Assembly (NCBI GenBank): GCA_963402885.1
Contig: OY727101.1
Coordinates: 12,286,917-12,350,916, forward strand
Length of the DNA stretch: 64,000 nucleotides
From: Antedon bifida
Taxonomy: Eukaryota; Echinodermata; Crinoidea; Comatulida; Antedonidae
Direction: 5' to 3'
Of this stretch, positions 18,591-31,000 are shown in pieces. The position numbers were made by a program, and so were the translations under genes. Within the stretch, counting starts at the first letter, position 1. Each line of letters begins with the position of its first letter. A model generated the notes under the pieces. That model did not search any database and was not told the DNA's origin. It worked only from the letters and a program-made list of their open reading frames with translations.

Positions 18591-19924
18591 GAAAAGTCGT
18601 TTCGTACCGTAACGCAAGGACGTGCGCGTGACAGTGGATCATCCAACCTGTTGCCTGTATTCGTCTATTTACGGTGGTTATTGCGTTGCGTCGAAGTAGG
18701 AACCAAGAATTACGTCATTTACGTTGCGTCGTAACCAAGCACGGTATATGTCAGTTGTTTTGATTAAGTTGTATTGATCGTAGCAATATGTCGATAGTAC
18801 AAATATTTCGATTCTAATATGCAAATGTAAATATGCGTACACATTGTTGTGTTGTTTGTTAGTGCAATAATTATTATAATGTATAATAAATAATTTAAGT
18901 ATGGTTGCAATTGAAAACAAATGTATTACGGGTATTTTTATTTAACACGGTAATTATTGCCAGCTGCGCCCCATCGCGAATCTCATTTTGAATCGCCTCA
19001 ATATTTTGTCGCCAGTTGATTCTTGCTTGTTATAATAATTAATGTAAACTTTTTGGTTTTTCAGGAAGCGAAACTTGCAGAACATGATTAACTCGAATTA
19101 GATAAATACCACACAGTTTTAATTAGTACATGTTCTCGACGGCGATTGGTAAAAACAAATTTTGGCACATACGGCGTGTCATACCTATACTTAACAAAAA
19201 CAATAAGTAGAAACTTAATTTAAGTTTTAATGATTATTTATCATTCATCTTCAATGCGTCACAGAAGGCTTAGTGATGAATTTCGGATTGTTTTATTTTC
19301 CTATATTTGAGTTTGATTTCCAAATAAATGTTTTAAACATCTTACTGTATTTTATTTATTCATTGTCAAACACAGTAAAATAATGGGCTAGACTGGTTAA
19401 AATTTACATAAAAATACAAAAATTAGTATAAAATTAGTTAGAATACAGATCGTTCAAAAGACAAGAAATTGGTGTGTGTAGGGTATGGCATAAAATAAAT
19501 CGATCAGCGTTTCCATATTTCGCCATGCATACCTTCAAACAAGACCTGTCTATTTCAGCAAAAACAGGTCCTAATCATTGGTGTGTTGACTCTTAACTTA
19601 TATTTACTGTTTCAGGTGTTTTTTTTTCTAATTTGCATTTCAGTCTTGCACAGATGTCACTGGTCTTTTGTTTTCTCCGTTCGACACTAGTCAGTTGTCG
19701 CTGGTAGTAGTTTTTGGACACCATGATAGCATTCCATAATTGATTTTAGCTAATAGTGCGTCATCATACCAGCTCCATGTTTTCTTTTATTTTAATGGAT
19801 TTATTTGACCGTTATTGGATTTATAAAGAATAAAGATCAGCACAGTACTACCGAATACCAAGGTAACATTAACGTTTATATAAGGGTATAGCTGTTTTAG
19901 TACATAGTATATAGTATTTAATCT

Positions 19925-20890
19925 ATAAATAAATTATGGTTAATTCTGGCATAGGCGAGCACAATGGAAAACTTCGGTACAAATCTCTGCCTTTGATACC
20001 TACCTGATCTATCTCAGATGTACAGCGAAATTTAAATTTGATAACATTAGTTTTCACTATTACGATATTTCTATCTTAGGAAGATATTATAAAGAGTTTT
20101 TAAACAAAATTTCTGATTTCATCGGTAGATTTTCAACTCAATTTCAATTGTACGTGGTCAAAGTAATTTCCGGGTTCACGATGTGTTCACCTTGCAACAA
20201 CCTGGTTTCAACCATGGACCTATAAATTATAATTTATAGGTCCATGTTTCAACTAAGTTGGCCGTTAGGCTATAGCCATTTTAGTTTTTTGTTTATTTTC
20301 GGAACGGACCGCGCGTGTGAAGGTAGGCCTACAGTAGTTAAAAAATAAAAATTATACTGCAAATTAATAAAGATCAAATTAAATATACGCCGTAAAGCAT
20401 CGGAATATATTGTGGGGAATAGTATTATAAAATTACATAGGGAGATCTGATGATAAGACCTTTTGTTCAAAATCGAGTGAAATCTCGATAGCCAAGTTTT
20501 ATTGAGTACGCCGGCAGGAATAACTGTACGCTATCTGTGTCCCGTTAGGACCAGGATGTCTGCCCATGTTGCAAGCCGTCTAAAACGTCTTCTTTCTTGG
20601 GCCGAAACGGCCCACTCTGTCGCGGAAGTTAGTTTCAAATGTTTAAATTAAATAATGTATATTAGGATGGTATTTATTTGAATAAACGCCTCCCCAATAA
20701 AACATCACTTTTAATAATAATCCCCCCCCCCCCACCCCCAACTCAACTATCTAATAAACGCCCATCCACATTTATACACACAATATTGTATTATATTTAT
20801 AATAAACACAATTATACTATTTGTAGTAGAATTCATCGCACTGTTATCTACAAGTTACCAAGCATTTGTTCTTTTTAACACTTTTCATAT
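19925..20890 (+). repeat. Dispersed repeat R, copy without LINE insertion
   Basis: About 0.95 kb, matched by 32755-33700 (shared words TCTATCTTAGGAAGATATTA, GGACCGCGCGTGTGAAGG, AATAAACGCCCATCCAC). No coding potential seen. Confidence 0.75.
20213..20246. repeat. Perfect 34-bp palindrome
   Basis: CATGGACCTATAAATTA is followed at once by its exact reverse complement. The matching place in the other R copy lacks it, so it is a separate insertion or hairpin. Confidence 0.9.
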
Positions 20891-22087
20891 CTATTAGACT
20901 AGGATTTTATTTGATTATAAATGTTACCATTATTATTGTTAAAACTAAAAAATTAAACATATCCCTCGAATAAGCACCTCCCTCAAATGTGGGAAAGAGG
21001 CATAAGTGTTTACATTGTTATATTAATGGCTGGCAGTAAATAAGAAGTGCAATAATATGTATTAATTTTTCGTTTACAGCTTAAAAACAGCCCAGGTCTC
21101 TTCATTTTTTTACTGGAGCGTTTGCATTAGCGAAGTGTAGTCGAGGTCAATTATTACGTCCTACATAATGTATATTCAATACGGTAGTCGAATATGAATA
21201 ATTCATATTTTCTTCATCCCTACGAAAAATATATTTAGCCTCTAGGACGTTTCACATACGGCGTATTCAGGGTATAAATGCACCATTTCTCGACACTCTT
21301 TTCTCTTCATGACAAACAAACTATAATCATTAAAAAAAAAGATTGGGCTTATCTACATCAATTAAAAGAACCATGAAACGCGGAGGCCTATTATACGATA
21401 CTGTTTAACCTGGAAAATAGTAGGCAACACGATCGAAAACTTCTCCATTTTCACCTTCTCTATGATCTGTTTCTCCTATTTTTTATAATAATATACAATT
21501 GACAACCTAAAATCATCCCGTAAGTAGAAATAATGAATATAAATAAATGCTGTTTAAATCCAAATATATAGCGAAACTTGAAAAGCCTATTGTCGTACTT
21601 CACGTTGGCATGCTTTTATAGTTGTAGTTTGTTAAACTTTTGGCAAATTTAAGCCTAATGCAGGTCAAATTAGCAATTGAAATGATGGTACCTATCTACT
21701 GTATGTTAACAGTGAATTTTGCTAAGCACACTTGACGTCACAGCGATTTACGGCGACGGCTGTACGGCGAGCGCGCGCGGCGTTGTCGTTAATCTCGCAA
21801 TTGTTCTGAAATCATAATGTACATCCCTAATTCGTTGGCAAAATGTAGTTCTCTGTACAGTTGTCCTTTAAAGCTGCCACTAAAGTTAATTCATACTCGA
21901 GCGGAATTTCGATTCAAAGATAAGAAATAATAATGGTTCACTATGATGATATTATAATTTTAAGTGATATTTACTGGTAATTTTCCGAGTATCTCAAAAA
22001 CTTTCGACCGTTACGATCAACTCATTCCCTTCCTCTTTACCTCTAAGCATGGAGTTAGGCTATTTATATAGGCTATTTCTCCATGCT

Positions 22088-25000
22088 CTAAATTACAACA
22101 TCCGTTTCATTTTCAAGTGTCTGATTCCCTCCTCCGTGCCACTTTAATTGGATCACACTTGTAATAAACAACACAAGCCAACAAATGCAAGAAATCCATG
22201 ACGTAATCTGAAAAAAAAGACACCAACAGAAATCGTGAGACTTAGAGAATCTTTTTCGTTGGAACTTAAATAGACTTTCCGCAAGTCTGAATTCATTCTT
22301 TTTTTCGCGCCGCGCCGCCTTTAGTCGGTTGTATTTCAAGAGAACCGGAAGCATTGGAAACGATATATATCACGCGAAAGTTTACTAAGGCTGAAAAATG
22401 GGTATTTGTCTGGAAGGAGATGCAGACAGTACGGTATTTCATTCATATCATTCAAAACAATCATTCGGATCCTCTATGGTCAATATATTGGCGATTGGTG
22501 TGTGTAAAGAGAGAAAGAATTGATTGATTAGTATACGTTTTGGCGGCTGTACGACAAAGATTCGTTCGAAATATTGTTTACTGGAATGTTGGGGTATGTG
22601 GGTCACTATACAACATTACGGAGTAACACCCCTACCCCGGATTATGCATCTATAATTTAGTTTAGGACTATATTTTTGTTCTTGACAGTAGGCCACGGAC
22701 TTTGTTATGAAATAAAAGTCGATTGTTTGATTGATTGGTCGATCTAAATCAACTACAGAAGGAAAACTGATTTCAAATTATGTATTTAAATACCCGATAG
22801 GCCCTACTTTCAAATTAATTAAACATTTCAGACCATAACTGTTAAAGATGTATTGTCCCTTGAAACACAAAAAATGAAAAAAAAAATATTCTAAATTTAA
22901 ATTGGCCATATCAAAGTAATATTAAAGGTATTCACTTTAAGTCGAAAATTCAAGCCAAAAACAACAAGTTTACGTAATTAACAGGTAAATTAATTTGATT
23001 ACATTTCGTCTGGAAAATCATCACAAGCGAAAGTAAACAAAGATTTCAAACCACGAGTATGCATTATACATGATGCTAATTAGGATTGTTTACAACTCGT
23101 CGCGGTTGAGAAGGTGTTTTCACACAGATCGCGAGGAAGTTTTATGATTATGCATACAGAGTAGCCAAACAAGCACGTTGCATTATGAGATATGTTTTGA
23201 TCGAAAACTTTGACTGGAAGTCAAAGTTATTTTTTGAACAAAAAAATGTCTGTATTTCGGTTAAATAATTTTTTTTTCCACTAATTTTTGGTGAAAGTTA
23301 ATAACTATTATGATACTTCAAAATGACCCACTTTTTTCGAAATTAAAAAAAAAAAATTTTTTTTGAATTGGTCAAAGGGACAATACATCTTTAAAATATT
23401 ATATTTTTACCAATATTAATTCGAAACAAAGTTCAACTTCAAAAGAAGTTAAAAGTATAAGAAAAAAATGCTCCCGGTAGTTTGCGTCCGAGGTCGATAG
23501 AGGTGCAGCGATCAAGAAGACACACGCATGCAAAGACCGTGGCACTCGCCATGCTACTGTGGCTTATGAAAAAAATATGGCAATTGGTAAGAGAAAAATT
23601 ACAAAATTATTACCTGGCCACTGTGGAAATATTTGATGAAGTAAAACTTATCATTCTTTCCATATTTCCAAATCACGTTCGTTTGAAACAATCCACAGGG
23701 TTGTCTGTAAATTAATTATAATCTATATTTTTAATCGTCCAATAGGGTCGGTGAAATCTGTCCATTATAAGGGCTTAACTTGTCCATTATAGGGGTTTCC
23801 ATTATAGTGTCTTATCAACCGATAATGATTGATGCAAGGAACACGCAAACTGATACTTACTCCGGAATCGGTCCACTTTGCAGGCCTTTACACAGCTTGT
23901 GGAGACCGACAAGAAGGATGCAGGCCGATATGAACCCAAGTACGGCGTAGATAATCGATGAAATCGCCACCAGCTTTAGGTGACAGCGCCTTAAAATGAT
24001 AAAGATAGCCTAACTTCAAAGTGCATCAACCAGATCAAAATGTGAACAAAATTAGTACGATCACCGTACTATATACCGTGCATAGAAGGACATGGATAGA
24101 TGCTTGTTTTCTTCTTCTTAAGTTCTTTTTTTTTTCAAATCCAATTTCTTTGATTGCTTTTAAACTTACCGAGCGTACTCTTTCTTTGTAACCAGCTTAA
24201 CAATGAAAAATATAAACCACATACAACTAAAAGCACAGGCGGCTGCCTGACTGTTCATGATGTACGAACAGCACCCAGGTCTGGTAGGGAGATCGAAGCA
24301 ATGTTCTATGCCTTCATCACACGACGAACTCCCATCGTACCACTTCACATCAGACAAGATAATACAATATCCGCCACGTTCCCCCTTATATAAAAGAAAA
24401 AAAATCATAGTTGCGCTCCCAAATACCTCTCAGAATTATTGAAAATCAGGAGAGAAAGCGAGAACTAAGATCTAGTCATCAGGTGCTACTGCACATTCCG
24501 AGGAGCAAACATAGTCGGGGAAATCGGACTTTCAGTATTGCTGGAACCCACCTACCTTTGAACATTAAACAAACATCATTATTGAGCACCTTTAAGTCAC
24601 TACTCAAAACTCACATTTTCTGATGTTTTTGGCAGCACCATGAGCAACGACTGTTGGAATGGCGCTATATAAATCGAACGATTGATTGATTTCAATGGCG
24701 TTTAATGAATAATAAAGTAGGCCTACGTTATTGACTAGTATTTTTAGAGCCCTCCTCCTGTACCGCTTTATTTTGTTATTACCCCTGGCCTCTAGAGAAT
24801 CTGACTCTCTAGAGTATGTATGTAACATGTTTAATAGATTTCTACAAGTGGATCGATAATAACAGTAACAGTATATAGGTCATATACTATGTATGTTAAT
24901 TTCATTATGTTGTAGGGCCTACTACTGGCCTTTTAAAACTTTTTGCTATGCTATGTATCATGTATGTTAATTAAACATTAATTGGGCTAATCATAACAAA

Positions 25001-25480
25001 TTAACATTTCTCGCAGCTCTGATTGTATTACATAAATGTAGTACAGTCGACTCTCCCAATACCGGACTCTCTGAAAACAAGAAACTCTCCCTAAACCAGA
25101 CTTTTCTTGAGGAACAAAAACACATTTCGACTGTACCAGACTTTCCATGCAGAAAACCAGACATTAAAGCTCTGTAAACTAGCTCTGACACTATAACCAT
25201 TCTGTTGCCATACAACAAAGGCCACAGGAGAAATGTAGGATACCTCCACTTTATGGTTTTAGGAATGCGCTGATGAAATAGGAAAGAATTAGTATGTAGG
25301 CCTATTGGCTTATGTCTTAGAAGATTATGATTTCAGACACAATCTGAAAATATTATAATAAGCACGAAATATTACCTTAAAAGTTAATATAATCAAAATT
25401 ACAGTAATTCCTGAAGCAAATGTAACGAAAAGGAGTGCAAGTCGGCTAATGTCCCACATTATCTCTTTACGATCAGCCAT
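22088..25480 (-). CDS. TMEM179/TMEM179B-like four-pass membrane protein, copy A
   Basis: Five exons on the minus strand: 25480-25376 (ATG), 24384-24170, 23989-23861, 23704-23614 and 22207-22088 (TAG). Phases are 0, 2, 2, 0 and the product is 219 residues, about the usual length of the TMEM179B family. Exon 1 encodes MADRKEIMWDISRLALLF and the first membrane helix. Exon 2 encodes a cysteine-rich loop (GGYCIILSDVKW, then several Cys) and helix 2. Exon 3 encodes helix 3 (AVLGFISACILL) followed by LHKLCKGL. Exon 4 encodes a short loop with FYFIKYFHSGQ. Exon 5 encodes helix 4 (TSWISCICWLVLF) and a tail ending ENETDVVI. The G-x-C entry to the first loop, the LC-x-x-L motif after helix 3 and the SW before helix 4 are what point to TMEM179B. 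The family's biochemical role is not established. The closest relative is copy B, directly upstream on the same strand. Confidence 0.8.
22842..23394 (+). mobile_element. TTAA MITE family 1, copy 2
   Basis: TTAA AGATGTATTGTCCC at the left and GGGACAATACATCT TTAA at the right. Lies in intron 4 of TMEM179-like copy A. Confidence 0.85.
24497..24692 (+). mobile_element. LINE 3' end (CR1/L2-like), fragment 1
   Basis: The translation carries NIKQTSLLSTFKSLLKTHIF, typical of the end of CR1/L2-type ORF2, followed by TGGAATGGCGCTATATAAAT and a GATTGATT tail. Intron 1 of copy A, antisense to it. Confidence 0.7.
25041..25200 (+). mobile_element. pogo/Tigger-like terminal fragment
   Basis: TACAGTCGACTCTCCCAATA followed by CCGGACT words. 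The same end occurs at 59136 and, reversed, at 46380. Assignment rests on the CAGT start after TA only. Confidence 0.45.
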
Positions 25481-26482
25481 GATGAAAATGACAGGATATC
25501 CACAGAACATCGACCGGGATGCATTAAAAATATTGTAACATTCGGGATTGTGTCCGTTCGTGTATGACGCAATGTGCAAGTGCAATGAAGCGTTACATTT
25601 CTTTCTAATATATCGTCTCTACTGTACAAGCTCAAATGTTATACAAATTGTGTTTTTTCTTTTTGTCAGACCTTCATTTCCATTCTTCATTACAACATTT
25701 AATTATAATCTTAATTACTATTATCATTCTACAGTAATACATTTCATTTCATTACTTAAAAAAAACAGATAACTGTTTTACATTTTGTGTCTAAATGTAC
25801 GTTCAGCTGTTCTTTTTTACTTTTATACTTTTTCAATTTCTTGTTCACATCGTAGATCTTGTATTTAAGACATAAATACATTCACATACATGGACAAAAT
25901 ATGTGAATAAATAATATAAAGATATCCTATTATTAAAACATTAGAAAAAATAAAACCTGAACAATTCGTTAACGCTTACCACATTTCTATGCTTCTTCGT
26001 TCCCAATAGAATATCTAACTATGGTCTTAGACATAATTAAGTCTGGTTTGGCTATTTTCAAACTTAATTAATTAAAAATCCGAATAACTATTATTTTACA
26101 CATTATACGACTTTTTTTTCTTTTCTGTAGTAGGTTAAACTATTCTTTTATTTATATTTTTTCAAAAACCAGAACAAATTTACTCTAAAAATCTTCTTAG
26201 CAAACAAAAACACCATGGAAACAATATTTATAAAACAAAAGTAAATAAAGCTTGACGTTTGAGGGCGATATTTAAGTAAACTAACTTATCACGTCAACAT
26301 CAAATGTGCTTCAACTTACATTATTATTATATAATTATTGATATAACTTTTTGAATAATAGTATTCGATGACTTTTAAAAATATCAATAATGGAAACATT
26401 TCAAAAGATCTTAACTTCAACCAGGAATCTGCACAATGCATGTAAAACTGTGAGCGAATATTGAATTTCAGAAAAGCTCTAA

Positions 26483-26659
26483 GTCTTTACCAAGGCAATC
26501 TAACAAGAGAAAGCTGAGGTCCGGAGATCAAAGGGTTTATCTGTGGCTGCGACACGCGGAGGTATATCACAGCCAGACATAATATCAAAGGACTGTTACG
26601 AGTTCCTATCTTGTCAAGGCGAGCCCAGTGTCCTGTTGTTAGATTGCCTTGGTCTTACA
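26483..26659. mobile_element. MITE family 2 (8-bp TSD), copy 2
   Basis: CAAGGCAATCTAACA at the left and TGTTAGATTGCCTTG at the right, flanked by GTCTTTAC and GTCTTACA (imperfect duplication). Confidence 0.75.
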
Positions 26660-27284
26660 TTGACATTTTTTTGTTTAAAAACTTGATTAGGCTAAGCTTC
26701 GAGATTGTCAAGTTTTTCAACGTTTGCTTGTGCAGAAAACAAGTTTGCAGAAATCTACAATAGCGCGCAAACAGCGAAAAATAAATGGACTGACGCTATG
26801 AAATATTCTATCAATCCCTTTCTTTGTGTACGCAAAAATATGTTTTTGTGGAATATGAATTTCCGTTGGAGAAACGTTCGTCGTATGAATGATGAAACAA
26901 ACGAGGATTCCGTGACTTTGTTGGTTCTGAAAGATGTCCCCCCTTAATATGGGTTATATTGTAGGGTTTATATCAACAGTGATAGATTAGAATACACACT
27001 ATGTATACATGCTAAAAAGTAACTTTATTCATGTTTTATAGTTTTTGTTATTAGGCCTAAACATATCATTTATGTAATACAGTATACTGTACATTAAGTA
27101 TAAAGTTGTGAAGAAAACCAAATGATGTACATGGTCCTTCATCATAATATCCTGTGTAAACATAGCCTATAAATATAGTGAAACACGAGTTAAAATATAA
27201 TACACCAACATTAAGAAGAAAAGCGACATGGGAATCAAAACGTGAAGAACATAAACCGTGAGTTAATCTGAGCCTCCGCCGTGG

Positions 27285-27793
27285 AGATGTATTGTCCCTT
27301 TGACTAATTCCAAAAAAATTAAAAAAAAAGATTTCGAAAAAAAGTGGGTCATTTTGAAGTATCATAATAGTTATTAACCTTCACCAAAAATTAGTCGAAA
27401 AAAAATCATTTAACTGAAATACAGACGTTTTTTGTTCAAAAAATAACTTCTTTTTTTTTCAATAAAAACATATCCCATAATGCAACGCGCTTGTTTGACT
27501 TCCTCGCGACCTGTGTGAAAACACCTTCTCAACTGTGACGAGTTGTAAAATCCTAATTAGCATCATGCATAATGCATACTCCTGGTTTGAAATCTTTGTT
27601 TACTTTCGCTCGCGACAATTACCAGACGAAATGTAATCAAATTAATTTACCTGTTAATTACGTAAACTTGTTGTTTTTGGCTCGAATTTTCGACTTAAAG
27701 TGAACAACTTTAATATTACTTTGATATGGCCAATTTAAATTTAAAATATTTTGATTTTGATTTTTTGTGTTTCAAGGGACAATACATCTTTAA
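27285..27793 (-). mobile_element. TTAA MITE family 1, copy 3 (inverted)
   Basis: Reverse orientation of copy 1. TTAA is kept only at 27790-27793, and the other border has GTGG. Confidence 0.8.
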
Positions 27794-28056
27794 ATAAAGT
27801 TGTATCAAATGACAATATTAATTGAAAACCTCAACCTTAATTAGCGCTGCTATATAGAGTATAGTACAGTACTCGAGCGAAATTGTTCGATATAGATAGA
27901 ACATTATTTATAGTTCATTATAATGATGTTATAATTTAAAGTAATAATTATTGTTATGTAATATTTACAAGTAGTCTTTAATTTTTTGATTAACTTTTGA
28001 CAATTAATATTAACTTTCATCACCTCATGTTCACGGAAAATAGAATTTTCCATGAT

Positions 28057-31000
28057 CTAAGTAACAACATTTGTTTCATTTTCGAATCTCTGTGGTTTTA
28101 TTCCTCCGTGACACTTTAGTTGTATCACACTTATGATAAACAAGGCAAGCCAGCAGAAGCATGAAATCCATGACGTAATCTGAAAAAAAGCAATCGTCAT
28201 GATTGGTCGTTAAAGTTCAAACGTCTTTTCATTACCGATTGCTCCGCCGATCGTTTTACGGGTCGATGGCGGAGGAATTCCAAAGCTATTTATTCATATA
28301 ACAACCTTGTTCATTCCACTATGGTTCATTGATAAATACAGTAATAGATTTGAACTCGTCAACATGATGAGTTATGTGATCTGCGCATGCCCAACATTTA
28401 AAAAAAGATTATTACCTGAGCACTGTGGAAATATTTGATGAAATACAGATCATTATTATTTCCAAAGTATTGCCATTGTGCGTGCGTTTGAAACTCTGCA
28501 CAGGTCCTAAAATAGTGAATCAACATGTTTGTATTTATAAACATATAAGTTCAAATAAGGCAATCTAACAACAGCTCCGGAGATCGAAGGGTTTATTTGT
28601 GGCTGCTGCTGCAGCTCCATGCCCCTTTAATAGACACCGCGCGCCGCGGAGAATATGGCCTACATAACAATGACAGTACTGTTGGTATTTGCCGCAGCCA
28701 GACATAATATCAAAGGACTGTTACGAGTTCATATCTTGGCAAGGCGAGCTCAGTCTACTATTGTTAGATTGCCTTGGTTCAAATCCTTCAAATACCTTAA
28801 TGGTACTCTATAATTTAACAGTATTAAAGTGGTGAATTTAGGCATATCTGTAAAAGCTATTGCCATTTTTGTAAATGTCATATTGGTTTTTTTCTGGCAG
28901 TAAAAGTGAAATATAAGCTACAGGTTGTATACACATACTTACTCTTCTGAAATATGCGGTCCACTCAGCAGGCCTTTACACAGTTTGTGAAGTCCGCCAA
29001 GAAGGATGCAGGCCGATATGAACCCAAGTACGGCGTAGATAATCGATGAAATCGCCACCAGTATTACAGGCCTAAACCTGAAAGAATTAGATTCAAAGTA
29101 AGTATCGCTAACGTGGAACCATGGATTAAAGAATAGAAGGATATGCATCGACGGTGACATATCGCACTGCTGCCAATCAAACAAACACGCTCATTGAACT
29201 CCGTGTCTCTAACCGCGGCCCTTTGTAGAACGCTGCGAACCAACTGTTACATTTTTTGAGACCAAAACGTAACCATGTAGAAATCGTATGCGCAGTCTGA
29301 ATGTTCTATTGACACGTCTGCGTCCATGATTAATTGACAACAAAAATATATTGCTGAACAATTCTGTTTTAGTTTCATCACAATCGGACTACGAAAAGTT
29401 CACTTTCTTACGACTGGTAATTTTAAGTAGTTGGTAATATTATTAAAATATGCAATTTTTATATTTGAATTATCATTATTTGCCTGCCATCTTCTGTCAT
29501 TAAAAATTGCGTTAATCTATAGAATATTAAATTATGCATTTGACCATGTATGTTGTTAGCGTGGCCGGTGTTCACACATACAACAATCGTGTTTTTAATA
29601 TATGGCTAAGCAGTGGTTTCTTCATGAACCTCCTTAATTATCGATGTGATTATATTTAAATTATAGTGCCTGGTGATTGGCTAGTGGTTATGTCATCCAC
29701 ATCACATCCAATCACCGGGCCTAATTGAATGAAAACAGCGATCCTTGATCCGGGATTGGCTGGCTATGTATAGTTGCGAAACGTTACCTAGCGGTCGTTT
29801 TGAAAAGTACACGCAGGGCAAACTTAATCACGAACAAATGAAGTACCTATTAATATTCACACAAGAAGTAAGACAACGGTGAGTATATAGATCATGATTA
29901 CACGTTGTATCTACTAGCCTAGGCCTACCTAGCTAGGCAGTATCAATGTCGGCAAATCATATGGTTTACTAGTAAGCCTAGAAGGCCTAGGCGTAGTATC
30001 CTTGCTGATTTTGTAATTTTACATGTAGGCTGAGACAACAAATAGTTATTGTCTCGGATGTAGGGCTACTACAGGTCATAAAATGCTACTTTAATGTCAT
30101 AAAAACATTAGCGTAGATCAATCGCGGCAGAAACCTATACTAATTACAATTATAGCATCTACAATTCTAAGCCAATATATATATATATATAGGGCCTATA
30201 GTATTGTTTTTATTTGGTATCAGAAAGGTTATAACTAAATTCGTCGTCGTATAAAGTGTTCGTCACCATTGTTGCTAGCGCTAAAACATCATGCCACCAA
30301 AGAACGCGCGAAATAAGCGTAGCCAACAAGGTTAAATGTCGTTGCACATGTGCAGTAAACAATACATTAGGCACGCGACCGTTTCGTTGTTAACATGCGG
30401 TTAATTCAACTGTAACATTGTGGGCGGTCCGCGGTCTGTCGGCGAGAGTCAAGGAACCCTTGATCTCACGTCGATGCATATCCTTCTATTCTTTAATCCA
30501 TGCGTGAACCGTTATCAAATTGGATTGTGAACAAAAGCAATGGCCTACAAATGTATTTAAATAATTTCCTTTGGATTCAATATTAAAATTCGTGAAGCGT
30601 ACTATTTTGTACAGAGGCCTATTATATTTTAGTATAGTACTATTGTACATTGTGCATCTTTACAGTAGTACAGTATAATGTCTATATTTGGTCATTGTTA
30701 TACGGTATCTGACAGTTAGCACTATAGTAAGCCTGTACTCGGTGTTTAATTTCTCGTATTGGTTCTAAAATGTATTATGGGCATAAAGGATTTTATTCTG
30801 TATTAATCTTAACCATGTGCTTAAACTTCTGTTATTGAACTCACCGTGTAAATTCTTTATTTTTAACCAGTTTAAACTTAAAACTTGCCGGTTAAACGTT
30901 TTATTTGGAACCAGTTTAACCTGTTTTAAAACTCGTTTGAGTAAAATCTTTATTTGTAACCAGTTTATACTTAAAACTTGCCGGTTAAACGTTTTATTTG

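Larger units (their letters stand above)
18591..22087. other. Convergent intergenic region
   Basis: Lies between the 3' ends of the cyclase-like gene (+) and TMEM179-like copy A (-). Holds a decayed hairpin MITE (18606-18740), an AATAAA at 18885, repeat R (19925-20890) with a perfect palindrome, and otherwise AT-rich sequence without a recognisable gene. Confidence 0.6.
25481..28056. other. Intergenic region between TMEM179-like copies A and B
   Basis: Holds MITE family 2 (26491-26651) and an inverted TTAA MITE (27285-27793). The stretch 25481-26480 is AT-rich with nothing recognised. The promoter of copy A should be just above 25480, but no clear element is visible. Confidence 0.55.

Noticed and set aside
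22046-22087. Possible 42-nt hairpin after the stop codon of copy A
   Set aside because: Only the outer nine bases pair (AGCATGGAG/CTCCATGCT). The inside is a direct repeat, not a stem.
26705-26947. 80-residue ORF with AENKFAEIYNSAQTAKNKW
   Set aside because: No family recognised and no exon context. It lies next to MITE family 2.
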